Shown here piece after piece: positions 1-6,554 of a DNA stretch of 7,486 bases; positions within the stretch are counted from its first letter, which is position 1; every line of letters begins with the position of its first letter. Below the pieces are notes generated by a model. It made no database searches, had not been told where the DNA came from, and was given only the letters and a program-made list of their open reading frames with translations. The position numbers and the translations under genes are program-made. The stretch is from Lachnospiraceae bacterium. Lineage in GTDB: Bacteria; Bacillota; Clostridia; Lachnospirales; Lachnospiraceae. The stretch lies in the NCBI GenBank assembly GCA_003488965.1, contig DNJW01000250.1:1-7486 (forward strand). The letters are read 5' to 3'.

Positions 1-24
1 AAACATACAAGGCTGAACTGTTAC

Positions 25-69
25 AGGGAAGAGGATTTGGACAAAACTATATATTGACGTATCTTCCCT
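25..69. repeat. Inverted repeat around the uraA -35 region
   Basis: AGGGAAGA at 25-32 is the exact reverse complement of TCTTCCCT at 62-69, 29 bases apart, and the second arm lies between the candidate -35 and -10 boxes of uraA. It could be an operator or a DNA/RNA hairpin. It is not followed by a T tract, so it is a poor terminator candidate. An 8-bp match could also be chance. Confidence 0.3.
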
Positions 70-83
70 ATTTATAATAAGAT
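54..83 (+). promoter_or_regulatory. Candidate uraA promoter
   Basis: TTGACG at 54-59 matches the sigma-A -35 box at 5 of 6 positions. TAAGAT at 78-83 lies 18 bp further on and matches the -10 at 4 of 6. A perfect TATAAT also occurs at 73-78 but is only 13 bp from TTGACG, so it would need a different, unrecognised -35. Either choice gives a 5' leader of roughly 70-80 bases. I see no purine-riboswitch or PyrR-attenuator signature in that leader. Confidence 0.4.
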
Positions 84-162
84 AGTAAAGGGTGCCGGAC
101 TGATGTTCTGTGCGGACGTTGGTTTGGATTCTCTGAATACAACTTATACGGAGGATATAGTG

Positions 163-1533
163 ATGGGTAATGAAAATCAAAAGGCAGTCATCGGCGAAGA
201 AGGCATTTTCGATGCAAGACAGCTGGGAATGCCTAAGATGCTGGTTCTGGGTATCCAGCATATGTTCGCAATGTTTGGCGCCACAGTACTGGTTCCGGCC
301 CTGACCGGGCTCAGTGTTTCGACAACGCTGCTGTTTGCGGGACTTGGGACGCTTCTGTTTCATTTTCTTGCAAAAGGGAAAGTGCCTGCATTTTTGGGTT
401 CTTCTTTTGCCTTTTTAGCCGGATACTGGGCAATTGCACCGAACGGGGAGGCTAATCTGCTTCCTTATGCATGTTTTGGCGTCGCATGTTCTGGGCTTTT
501 GTATCTCCTGTTGGCGGCTTTGATAAAGGCTTTTGGAACCGGGCGGGTAATGAAATATTTTCCGCCGATTGTAACAGGACCGATTATCATAGCAATCGGG
601 CTGAATCTTTCCCAGTCTGCGATTAACAACTGCGAAGCAAACTGGTGGATTGCCCTGGTGGCGATTGCGATTGTAGTGATATGTAATATCTGGGGGAAAG
701 GAATGATAAAAATTGTGCCCATTATCCTTGGGGTAGTAGGCTCCTATCTGGCGGCGGCTGTGACAGGCAATGTGGATTTTACGCCGGTAAGGGAGGCTGC
801 GTGGATAGGTCTTCCGTTTTCCTGGGACAGAACGGTGTTTGCCGTATTTGCGGCACCGGATATTTCTCTTCTGGTAACGTCCGTCATCACCATAATGCCC
901 ATTGCGCTGGCGACTATGGTGGAGCATATCGGCGATATGTCCGCGATTTCATCTACCGTAGGAGTGAATTATATAAAGGAACCGGGGCTGCATAGAACAC
1001 TTTGCGGGGACGGGCTGGCAACCATACTGGCTTCTTTGTTCGGGGCACCGGCAAATACCACTTATGGGGAGAATACGGGAGTTCTTTCTTTGACAAAGGT
1101 ATATGACCCAAGGGTAATCCGCATTGCGGCAGGATTTGCGATTTTATTTTCCTTTTCGCCCAAGGTGGCGGCGGTTATTTCCGCTATGCCGACGGCAACT
1201 CTTGGCGGCGTTTCCCTCGTGCTCTATGGTATGATTTCAGCAGTAGGAGTGCGGAATGTAGTAGAAAACCAGGTGGATTTTTCGAAGAGCCGGAATGTCA
1301 TTATTGCGGCATTGATTCTGGTACTCTCTATCGGGATTAATTTCAGCAATAACGGGGCGGTAGTATTCCAGCTGGGGGAGATAGCGATTAGGCTGTCCGG
1401 TCTGGCAGTAGGGGCCCTTACGGGAATATTGCTGAATGCAGTTCTTCCGGGAAAGGATTATACCTTTGATGAAGATGTGCCTTCGGATACTTGTGTGGAT
1501 ATGAGCGGAACAAGGAAGACACAGAAGAGATAG
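163..1533 (+). CDS. uraA: Uracil permease, NCS2 (nucleobase:cation symporter-2) family
   Basis: This is an inner-membrane importer of uracil, expected to be proton-coupled, that feeds pyrimidine salvage. The 456-residue product is mostly hydrophobic and of normal length for NCS2 (Xan_ur_permease) proteins. The first-helix motif is present (Gln32-His33, followed by FAMFGATVLVP). The two acidic uracil-contacting residues of the UraA fold correspond to Glu254 in VEHIGD and Glu303 in NTTYGEN; the NTTYGEN form points to uracil rather than xanthine. As I recall, E. coli UraA has EHVGH where this protein has EHIGD, so the last His is Asp258 here. The start at 163 is chosen because GGAGG lies at 150-154, 8 bases upstream. 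An in-frame ATG at 103 has no ribosome binding site and would add 20 polar residues. The gene appears monocistronic or loosely coupled to the following dipeptidase. Confidence 0.93.
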   Translation: MGNENQKAVIGEEGIFDARQLGMPKMLVLGIQHMFAMFGATVLVPALTGLSVSTTLLFAGLGTLLFHFLAKGKVPAFLGSSFAFLAGYWAIAPNGEANLLPYACFGVACSGLLYLLLAALIKAFGTGRVMKYFPPIVTGPIIIAIGLNLSQSAINNCEANWWIALVAIAIVVICNIWGKGMIKIVPIILGVVGSYLAAAVTGNVDFTPVREAAWIGLPFSWDRTVFAVFAAPDISLLVTSVITIMPIALATMVEHIGDMSAISSTVGVNYIKEPGLHRTLCGDGLATILASLFGAPANTTYGENTGVLSLTKVYDPRVIRIAAGFAILFSFSPKVAAVISAMPTATLGGVSLVLYGMISAVGVRNVVENQVDFSKSRNVIIAALILVLSIGINFSNNGAVVFQLGEIAIRLSGLAVGALTGILLNAVLPGKDYTFDEDVPSDTCVDMSGTRKTQKR

Positions 1534-1573
1534 CATTGTTTTTGCCGGTTTCGGGTGTTAAAAGGTCTGTTTT

Positions 1574-1604
1574 GCACCGCCGTTTGGCAGATTGCGGGCG
1601 GTGC
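1574..1604 (+). other. GC-rich hairpin after uraA
   Basis: GCACCGCC at 1574-1581 pairs perfectly with GGCGGTGC at 1597-1604 across a 15-base loop. No T tract follows, so it is not a standard intrinsic terminator. It could protect the 3' end of the uraA mRNA or act together with the hairpin 27 bases downstream. Confidence 0.5.
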
Positions 1605-1630
1605 GGATGCAGCCGGTATATAAGAGGAAG

Positions 1631-1683
1631 AAAAGCTATATGTTATGAACTGGATGCATAGAGTTCTAATATATAGCTTTTTT
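1631..1683 (+). terminator. Intrinsic terminator or attenuator between uraA and the dipeptidase gene
   Basis: The 11-base arm at 1631-1641 (AAAAGCTATAT) pairs exactly with 1671-1681. An inner 5-bp stem, GAACT (1647-1651) with AGTTC (1662-1666), closes a 10-base loop. The outer arm runs into six T residues at 1678-1683. The stem is AT-rich, so termination may be partial. The T tract ends only about 25 bases before the dipeptidase ATG, leaving no room for a promoter in between. It therefore either terminates uraA with a promoter hidden upstream, or controls read-through into the dipeptidase. Confidence 0.7.
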
Positions 1684-1708
1684 AATAAGGAAAGGATGGG
1701 CAGCGGAT

Positions 1709-2749
1709 ATGAAAGTAGTGGATATGCATTGTGATACTATTTCGGAATTGTATAGGAAAAGGAAAAACGGGAGCAGGGAGAGTCTGGCGGAGAATTCGGG
1801 GCATGTGGATTTGAGGAAGCTGAAGGCAGGGGATGCTTTGGTGCAGAATTTTGCCTTGTTTGTCAATCTGGGAAAGACGGAGCATCCATGGGAAGATGTG
1901 CAGGGGATGGCGGATTTGTATTATGAGGAATTAAAGCGGAATGAGGAGAGAATCGCTCCGGTCTGCCGCTATGAGGATATCGCTAGGAACCATAAGGAGG
2001 GGAAGATTTCGGCATTGCTGACTGTAGAGGAAGGCGGCGTCTGTCAGGGAAGAGTGGACCGTCTGGAGGATTTATACCGTATGGGAGTCAGGATGATGAC
2101 ATTGACTTGGAACTATCCGAATGAAATCGGGTATCCGGCATTGAATGCTTGGCACTATGGAAATGGAGATGCCTTATGCTGTGAAAACGGAGCGGATGAA
2201 GAACCGCCGGTTCCTTTTTATAAGAAAGCAGACAGGGAACATGGGCTTACGGAGAAGGGCAGGGAATTTGTGGAAAAGATGGAGCGGATGGGGATGATTA
2301 TTGATGTTTCCCATCTGTCGGATGCAGGCTTTTATGATGTGCTGCAGCTGACAAAAAGACCTTTTGCAGCCAGCCATTCCAATGCCCGTGCCGTCAGCCC
2401 TTGGGTAAGGAATCTGACCGATGATATGATAAGGGAATTGAGTAAGAGAGGAGGCGTGATAGGAATGAATTTCTGTCCGGATTTTTTAACTGAGGTACAG
2501 CCAGGGAAAGAAAATCCCGGAACAATAGAAGCGGTTGTAAGGCATATAAAGCATATCGCAAAGGTAGGGGGGATAGACTGTATCGGTTTGGGAAGTGATT
2601 TTGACGGCATTGAGGGACACCGGGAACTGCCGGACTTTTCCCATCTGCCAAAACTGGCGGACGCATTGTTTCAAAGCGGGTTCAAAGAAGATGAGGTGGA
2701 GAAAATATTTGGGAAAAACGTACTTCGTTTTTATAAGGAAGTGTTGTGA
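1709..2749 (+). CDS. Zinc dipeptidase, peptidase family M19 (membrane/renal dipeptidase-like)
   Basis: This is a binuclear-zinc dipeptidase (PF01244 type) that hydrolyses dipeptides, in some family members including D-amino-acid-containing ones. It has 346 residues, normal for bacterial members. The full set of family residues is visible: His7-x-Asp9 in DMHCD, the bridging Glu108 in EEGG, His202 in DVSHLSD, His223 in ASHSNA and Asp297 in GSDFDG. The 21-residue spacing of the two downstream His ligands equals that of human DPEP1 (198/219). There is no signal peptide, so it should act in the cytosol, probably on imported peptides. The start at 1709 places His7-x-Asp9 at the N-terminus as usual. 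The purine-rich ribosome binding site (AAGG at 1687, AAAGGA at 1691-1696) is slightly far, about 12 bases. The exact substrate cannot be told from sequence. Confidence 0.94.
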   Translation: MKVVDMHCDTISELYRKRKNGSRESLAENSGHVDLRKLKAGDALVQNFALFVNLGKTEHPWEDVQGMADLYYEELKRNEERIAPVCRYEDIARNHKEGKISALLTVEEGGVCQGRVDRLEDLYRMGVRMMTLTWNYPNEIGYPALNAWHYGNGDALCCENGADEEPPVPFYKKADREHGLTEKGREFVEKMERMGMIIDVSHLSDAGFYDVLQLTKRPFAASHSNARAVSPWVRNLTDDMIRELSKRGGVIGMNFCPDFLTEVQPGKENPGTIEAVVRHIKHIAKVGGIDCIGLGSDFDGIEGHRELPDFSHLPKLADALFQSGFKEDEVEKIFGKNVLRFYKEVL

Positions 2750-2758
2750 CCCTCCCGT

Positions 2759-2810
2759 CAGTTTGCCCGGCCTCAGTTTGCCCGCCAGTTTGCAGTTTGC
2801 CGCAGTTTGC
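2759..2810 (+). repeat. Five CAGTTTGC direct repeats; candidate LytTR operator
   Basis: CAGTTTGC occurs at 2759, 2774, 2786, 2793 and 2803, starting ten bases after the dipeptidase stop codon. Copies 1, 2 and 5 extend to CAGTTTGCCCG. With the preceding base, the first two read TCAGTTTGC, which fits 8 of 9 positions of the published LytTR-site consensus (T/A, A/C, C/A, GTT, N, A/G, T/G). The next operon encodes a LytTR regulator, so autoregulation is plausible. The spacings (15, 12, 7 and 10 bases) are not the usual two helical turns, so replication slippage of a short motif is an alternative. Confidence 0.55.
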
Positions 2811-2837
2811 CCGGACGGAACCGGAAATTGTCAAAGT

Positions 2838-2868
2838 ATGTCAAAAAAAGTACAGATTGTGCCATAAT
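2838..2868 (+). promoter_or_regulatory. Candidate promoter of the kinase-regulator-kinase operon
   Basis: CATAAT at 2863-2868 is preceded by TG one base upstream (2860-2861), an extended -10 arrangement. A weak -35, ATGTCA at 2838-2843, lies 19 bp upstream. A perfect TATAAT at 2894-2899 is a second possibility but lacks any -35. A poor -35 fits a promoter that needs an activator bound to the upstream CAGTTTGC repeats. This is inference only. Confidence 0.35.
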
Positions 2869-2965
2869 GATATTTTTTCGGACGTATCAGAGTTATAATA
2901 AATATTTAACTGATTATCAGAAATAGGATAAAAGAAGAAAATAGGAAAGAAAGGTGGACGAAGGG

Positions 2966-4273
2966 ATGTTAGGTGGTTCTGTATATATAGCATTCATCAG
3001 GTTTGCGATAAGCCTTATTGGAGTAAATATATTTTATGTTCTGATGAGCGAAGCAAAGTACAGCAGAAGGAAAACAGCAGTCTGCAGCATCTGTTTTTAT
3101 GGAGCTGTGCTGGTACTGGCATGTATCTGGTATGTGGCAGACTGGGAAAATTGTGTGAAAAGCGCGCCGCTTGTTATGTATATCTGTTTTGCGGTCTTTG
3201 GCGTTCTGATGAGTAAAGGCCCTTTTTATCTGACGGTGTATAAACTTGCTTTCACATATTTTCTTTTGGCTTTGTTTCTTATCGGGGGAATTGAAATTGC
3301 CATTCTTTTTTTTAACAGGAATATTTGGGCAGATATTATTGCGAGGATAGTGCTGATAGTGCTGATTGCCTGGTTTATTAAACGGTATTTACGGGGTTCG
3401 ATTAAGGAATTCGGAGCCTATATGGAAAAGGAATTAGACTGGTTCAGCGTCACGCTGATGATTTTCAGTCTATTATGTGGGATTGGTTTTATTCTGAATC
3501 CGGAAAGGGTGGAGCAGAGTCCTTACCGTTTTTATCAGATGGGAATTACTCTTTTCCTGGTGGGTACTTTGCAGTTTCTGATGTTTCGGCTCTATCTGCA
3601 TATCGGTAAGGAACAGGAATACCAGAAGGAGAACCAGCTGATGCTGATGAACCATAGGCTGCTGGAGCGGCAGCTGGAAATATTGGGGGAAGCGGCAGAG
3701 ACTGAGCGGAAGAAACGTTATGATGCAAAGAACCACAACGCTGCGATTGCAGAATTTGCCCGCAGGGGACAGATGGATGAACTGCTGCAATATTTAAAGG
3801 AATATGAAAACAGAATGAGTATGGATATAGAAGAAAATATATGTGAAAATACTGCGGTTAACAGTATTCTTTCAGTCTATGCCAAAAAAGCGGAAAAAGA
3901 ACAGATAAAGGTTATATTGGACGTAGAGCTGGACAGGGATTTGCCCATACCGAATATTGATCTGCTGTCTATATTGTCCAATGCTTTTGAGAATGCCATT
4001 TACGGCTGCATGGAAGTGAGAAAACAGACAAAAAATAAGGAGTGTATTATCCACCTTATTATGAAAAAAAAGAAGAACAAACTAACCATATATTGCAGCA
4101 ATACATGCCCGTTGGAGACAGAGCTCCGGAAAGGGGAGCCGAAGCCGGAATTTACGGGAGGCATTGGAGTATCAAGTATTATTAAGACGGCAGAGAAGTT
4201 TGAAGGGGAATACGATTTTAAGAATGACGGCGGTATGTTTGTGTTCCGCCTGATGATAAATATTCCGAACTGA
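2966..4273 (+). CDS. GHKL-domain sensor kinase homologue (AgrC-like) with Tyr at the phospho-acceptor position
   Basis: This is a membrane sensor of the AgrC/HPK10 type, predicted to report an extracellular signal to the LytTR regulator encoded next. The 435-residue product has about seven hydrophobic segments (roughly 6-27, 38-58, 67-82, 93-116, 120-138, 159-177, 191-211), a Gln/Glu-rich coiled-coil linker (215-250) and a C-terminal GHKL ATPase domain. The ATP-binding N-box is intact (Asn339 to Asn343 in NAFENA), as is the glycine box (GGIG, 398-401). The dimerisation motif that should read RHD reads RYD: Tyr252 (TAT, 3719-3721) replaces the phospho-acceptor His, while His257 further along remains. 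It may be a pseudokinase, a phosphatase or a heterodimer partner. ATG 2966 is preferred because AAGGTGG lies 8 bases upstream; GTG 2954, also with a usable AGGA, would add four residues. It is 25 bases upstream of the regulator gene. Confidence 0.88.
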   Translation: MLGGSVYIAFIRFAISLIGVNIFYVLMSEAKYSRRKTAVCSICFYGAVLVLACIWYVADWENCVKSAPLVMYICFAVFGVLMSKGPFYLTVYKLAFTYFLLALFLIGGIEIAILFFNRNIWADIIARIVLIVLIAWFIKRYLRGSIKEFGAYMEKELDWFSVTLMIFSLLCGIGFILNPERVEQSPYRFYQMGITLFLVGTLQFLMFRLYLHIGKEQEYQKENQLMLMNHRLLERQLEILGEAAETERKKRYDAKNHNAAIAEFARRGQMDELLQYLKEYENRMSMDIEENICENTAVNSILSVYAKKAEKEQIKVILDVELDRDLPIPNIDLLSILSNAFENAIYGCMEVRKQTKNKECIIHLIMKKKKNKLTIYCSNTCPLETELRKGEPKPEFTGGIGVSSIIKTAEKFEGEYDFKNDGGMFVFRLMINIPN

Positions 4274-4283
4274 AATAAAATGA

Positions 4284-4292
4284 GGGGGGGGG
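4284..4292 (+). promoter_or_regulatory. Ribosome binding site containing a run of nine G
   Basis: Nine consecutive G residues at 4284-4292 lead into TGA at 4293-4295 and then the ATG at 4299. GGGGGTGA matches the extended anti-Shine-Dalgarno complement GGAGGTGA with one mismatch, placing the core 6 bases from the start codon. Translation should be efficient. Homopolymeric G runs are prone to slippage and to sequencing error. Confidence 0.7.
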
Positions 4293-4298
4293 TGAACT

Positions 4299-5024
4299 AT
4301 GTATGCAATAGCACTCTGCGACGATGAGACAGCGGAATTGGAAAAGACGGAAAATATGCTGGATATCTATCAGGAAGAGCATCCCGGACAGGATATCCGG
4401 ATAAATTGTTTTGAAAGTGCGGATGAACTGCTGGATATGGTCAGGGAAAAGAATTATGCACCGGATATGATATTGATGGATATTTATATGCCGGACAAAA
4501 TGGGAATTGAAGCGGCGAAAGAACTGCGCAGCATGGGAAACGAGGGAAAGCTTATCTTTCTTACCACGTCCAGAAATTATGCATTGGAGGCCTTCGGTGT
4601 AGGCGCTGTCCAGTATCTGGTCAAACCGATAACGGAAAAAGAATTATTTCCGGTATTGGACATGTTTCTAAAAAATATTGAGAAAGAACGGAAAAAATAT
4701 CTTCTGCTGCGGACAGACGGGAGAACCAGACGGGTGCCGGTCAATGAGATTGTATGTTGTGAAGCCCATGGAAAAGCCCAGTGTATGCATATGTCAGATG
4801 GCACGCAGTTATTGCTGCGTATGACTATGACAGAGATTTACGGGATGCTTTCCCCCTATCAGGAGTTTGTAAGAGTAGGGATTGCCTATATTGTCAATCT
4901 GGAATATATTGACAGCCTGAACGGGCAGGATATCTGCCTGAATACCGGGAAAAAAATTTATCTTCCGAGAGGCGCCTATAAGCCGTTAAAGGAGCAGTAT
5001 TTCCGGTATTATTGCGAGGAATAG
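4299..5024 (+). CDS. LytTR-family response regulator (REC + LytTR DNA-binding domain)
   Basis: This is a two-component transcription regulator of the AgrA/LytR type with 241 residues, the usual length. The N-terminal receiver domain (about 1-122) has the acidic pair Asp8-Asp9, phospho-acceptor Asp61 in LMDIYMP, Thr89 in LTTS and Lys109 in VKP, so it should be phosphorylatable. The LytTR domain follows at about 135-238 (from the VNEIVCCEA strand through VGIAYIVNLEYI to LPRGAYKPL). LytTR proteins bind pairs of short direct repeats in promoters. The gene sits between two GHKL kinases, 25 bases after the first and 49 before the second, so all three are probably co-transcribed. The CAGTTTGC repeats upstream of the operon are a candidate target. 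It is not a named orthologue that I can assign. Confidence 0.93.
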   Translation: MYAIALCDDETAELEKTENMLDIYQEEHPGQDIRINCFESADELLDMVREKNYAPDMILMDIYMPDKMGIEAAKELRSMGNEGKLIFLTTSRNYALEAFGVGAVQYLVKPITEKELFPVLDMFLKNIEKERKKYLLLRTDGRTRRVPVNEIVCCEAHGKAQCMHMSDGTQLLLRMTMTEIYGMLSPYQEFVRVGIAYIVNLEYIDSLNGQDICLNTGKKIYLPRGAYKPLKEQYFRYYCEE

Positions 5025-5060
5025 CGATAAGGCGGCTGTCAAAGAAAACGGGAAAAGTAC

Positions 5061-5065
5061 GGAGG
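5061..5065 (+). promoter_or_regulatory. Ribosome binding site of the second kinase
   Basis: GGAGG at 5061-5065 lies 8 bases before the ATG at 5074 and fixes that start. It is a strong, standard site, so the second kinase can be translated independently of the regulator gene that ends 49 bases upstream. Confidence 0.8.
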
Positions 5066-5073
5066 AAAGCGAA

Positions 5074-6363
5074 ATGACTTTTGAAGACGACGCATTTTAT
5101 TTTATGATAAAAAGTCTGTTGATAGTCATCGGAACGATGGGCATGATGACTTCCTGTACAAAAATAAAGTATTCGGCGAAAAAAACTGTACAAGTGCTGG
5201 GTCTGTATTTATTATGGGTGGCAGGATGGAGCTGGTGTATGGTGGAATTCTTTGGAGTACTGATGTTGATTAGACTGTGTATTCCTGCGATTTCTTTGCC
5301 TGCGATGGCTGCCCTTTATTTTCTGTCAGAATATTCCCCATGGCAGGCTGTGTTCAATTATGCGATGCAGATTAGTATATCGCTGATTCTTTGCATGACC
5401 CAGACGGTTGTCCTGACGATGCTGGGGGGCGGAAAAATAATGGATTTTCTTATCCGTCTGTTCAGTTTTTCCGTATTTGTTGCGGCGGAATGGAAATTTT
5501 TAAGAAAAAGATTTGCTCTATTGGACTATCTTCCGGATAAAAGCTGGAGAAGCCTGACGCTGGTGCCCGTCAGCTTCATGCTGCTCATTGTTTTGATAGG
5601 GACGTACCCGGTGCATTTTATAGAGTCAAGGCAAAGTATTATTTATCTGTATGCTATTGCAGTAATTATGGTAATTGTTTATATTACTTTGTTTCGGAAT
5701 CTGTTCCATCAGTATAAGCTGCAGCTTATGGAACTGACCGAGATTAATAATCATATGCTGAAAAGAGAGCTTGTGCTGATGCAGAAACAAGTAGATGATA
5801 CGAAACGTTTCCGCCACGATTTACGGCATCACAACCGGATAGCCGCAGAGTATGCCAGAAAAGGGGAAATAGATAAGCTGCTGGAATGCCTGGAACAGAG
5901 TGAAAAAGAATATTCGGAGGATGATTCGGTTAAAATTTGTGAAAACATTACTGTAAACAATATTTTGGAAATATATGCCAGGGAGGCGAGGCAGGAGGGA
6001 ATCCAGATAAACATAAGCGCGGTGGTGGGAACAGAGACCGGCATAAGGGATACGGATTTTATCGCTATATTGGGCAATGCCATGGAAAATGCAGTTCACG
6101 GATGCGGACAGTCAAAAAAAGAAACGTGCCGGATTCTTGTGCATATCCGGCAGAAAAGCGGAAAAGTGGCAATACGGATTTCCAATACCTGTTCTCCGGA
6201 AGTTGAATTTAAAAAGGGGATTCCGGTACGGAAAAACGGCAAAGGAATCGGAATGGAAAGCATAATGCGCAGCGTGAAGTGCTATGACGGAGAGGCAGAT
6301 TTTAAAGTGGAAAATGAAGAATTTATAGCAAGGATACTGCTGAAACAGCCGAAAGAGTTATGA
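5074..6363 (+). CDS. GHKL-domain sensor histidine kinase (AgrC-like), canonical partner
   Basis: This is a membrane histidine kinase of the AgrC/HPK10 type with 429 residues. About seven hydrophobic segments (roughly 8-28, 39-66, 70-84, 93-117, 122-140, 160-178, 189-211) are followed by a linker helix. The dimerisation motif is intact: RHDLRHHN has His248 (CAC, 5815-5817) as the expected phospho-acceptor. The GHKL ATPase domain has an N-box with Asn335 to Asn339 (NAMENA) and a glycine box GKGIG at 389-393. The cytoplasmic part is clearly paralogous to the first kinase: both share ICEN-x-x-VN-x-IL, ENA-x-x-GC and a C/ISNTC stretch. The membrane parts look more diverged, suggesting a different ligand or a heteromeric receptor. 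It probably phosphorylates the LytTR regulator at Asp61. The signal is unknown. Confidence 0.92.
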   Translation: MTFEDDAFYFMIKSLLIVIGTMGMMTSCTKIKYSAKKTVQVLGLYLLWVAGWSWCMVEFFGVLMLIRLCIPAISLPAMAALYFLSEYSPWQAVFNYAMQISISLILCMTQTVVLTMLGGGKIMDFLIRLFSFSVFVAAEWKFLRKRFALLDYLPDKSWRSLTLVPVSFMLLIVLIGTYPVHFIESRQSIIYLYAIAVIMVIVYITLFRNLFHQYKLQLMELTEINNHMLKRELVLMQKQVDDTKRFRHDLRHHNRIAAEYARKGEIDKLLECLEQSEKEYSEDDSVKICENITVNNILEIYAREARQEGIQINISAVVGTETGIRDTDFIAILGNAMENAVHGCGQSKKETCRILVHIRQKSGKVAIRISNTCSPEVEFKKGIPVRKNGKGIGMESIMRSVKCYDGEADFKVENEEFIARILLKQPKEL

Positions 6364-6421
6364 CAGACAGCGGCGTTGGATGCAAACGGCACCGAAAAAA
6401 ATACAATACATTCCAGAAAGG

Positions 6422-6449
6422 GTGAAAAAATAATTTTTTTTGATATACT
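6422..6449 (+). promoter_or_regulatory. Promoter with extended -10 upstream of the small membrane protein gene
   Basis: TATACT at 6444-6449 matches the -10 at 5 of 6 positions and is preceded by TG at 6441-6442, an extended -10. GTGAAA at 6422-6427, 16 bp upstream, matches the -35 at 4 of 6. Transcription would start near 6456 and give a leader of about 100 bases. The leader contains a bulged hairpin between 6466-6477 and 6511-6520. This suggests the small gene can be expressed separately from the kinase operon. Confidence 0.5.
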
Positions 6450-6554
6450 GGACAAAAGTAAATAGAATTTGGAAAACAGTAGCTTGTCAGAATATTCGGC
6501 AAATTTACCGGTTTCCAATTGACAAAAGAAAAAGAGAAGGAGCTGGAGTTTGGT

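Noticed and set aside
103..162. Upstream ATG at 103 as the uraA start
   Set aside because: There is no ribosome binding site before it, while the ATG at 163 has GGAGG at ideal spacing; the added 20 residues are not typical of NCS2 permeases.
84..162. Purine riboswitch or PyrR-binding leader upstream of uraA
   Set aside because: None of the conserved junction or loop sequences are present, and the leader is too short for a terminator/antiterminator pair.
415..927. Long minus-strand frame inside uraA
   Set aside because: A shadow of the permease gene: basic, Tyr/His-rich composition without domains, opposite a clear NCS2 coding frame.
2838..2867. Nine-codon reading frame before the first kinase
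   Set aside because: No ribosome binding site and too short; it overlaps the promoter-like boxes.
6380..6433. 17-codon reading frame after the second kinase, considered as a signal peptide gene
   Set aside because: No ribosome binding site, no Cys, and not AgrD-like; probably chance.
6364..6441. Intrinsic terminator after the second kinase
   Set aside because: The only stem (CGTT/AACG near 6374-6392) is short and bulged and is followed by A rather than T residues; the AAAAAATAATTTTTTT stretch is too AT-only to call.
6519..6554. TTG at 6519 as the start of the small membrane protein
   Set aside because: No Shine-Dalgarno sequence precedes it; the ATG at 6555 has GGAG six bases upstream.
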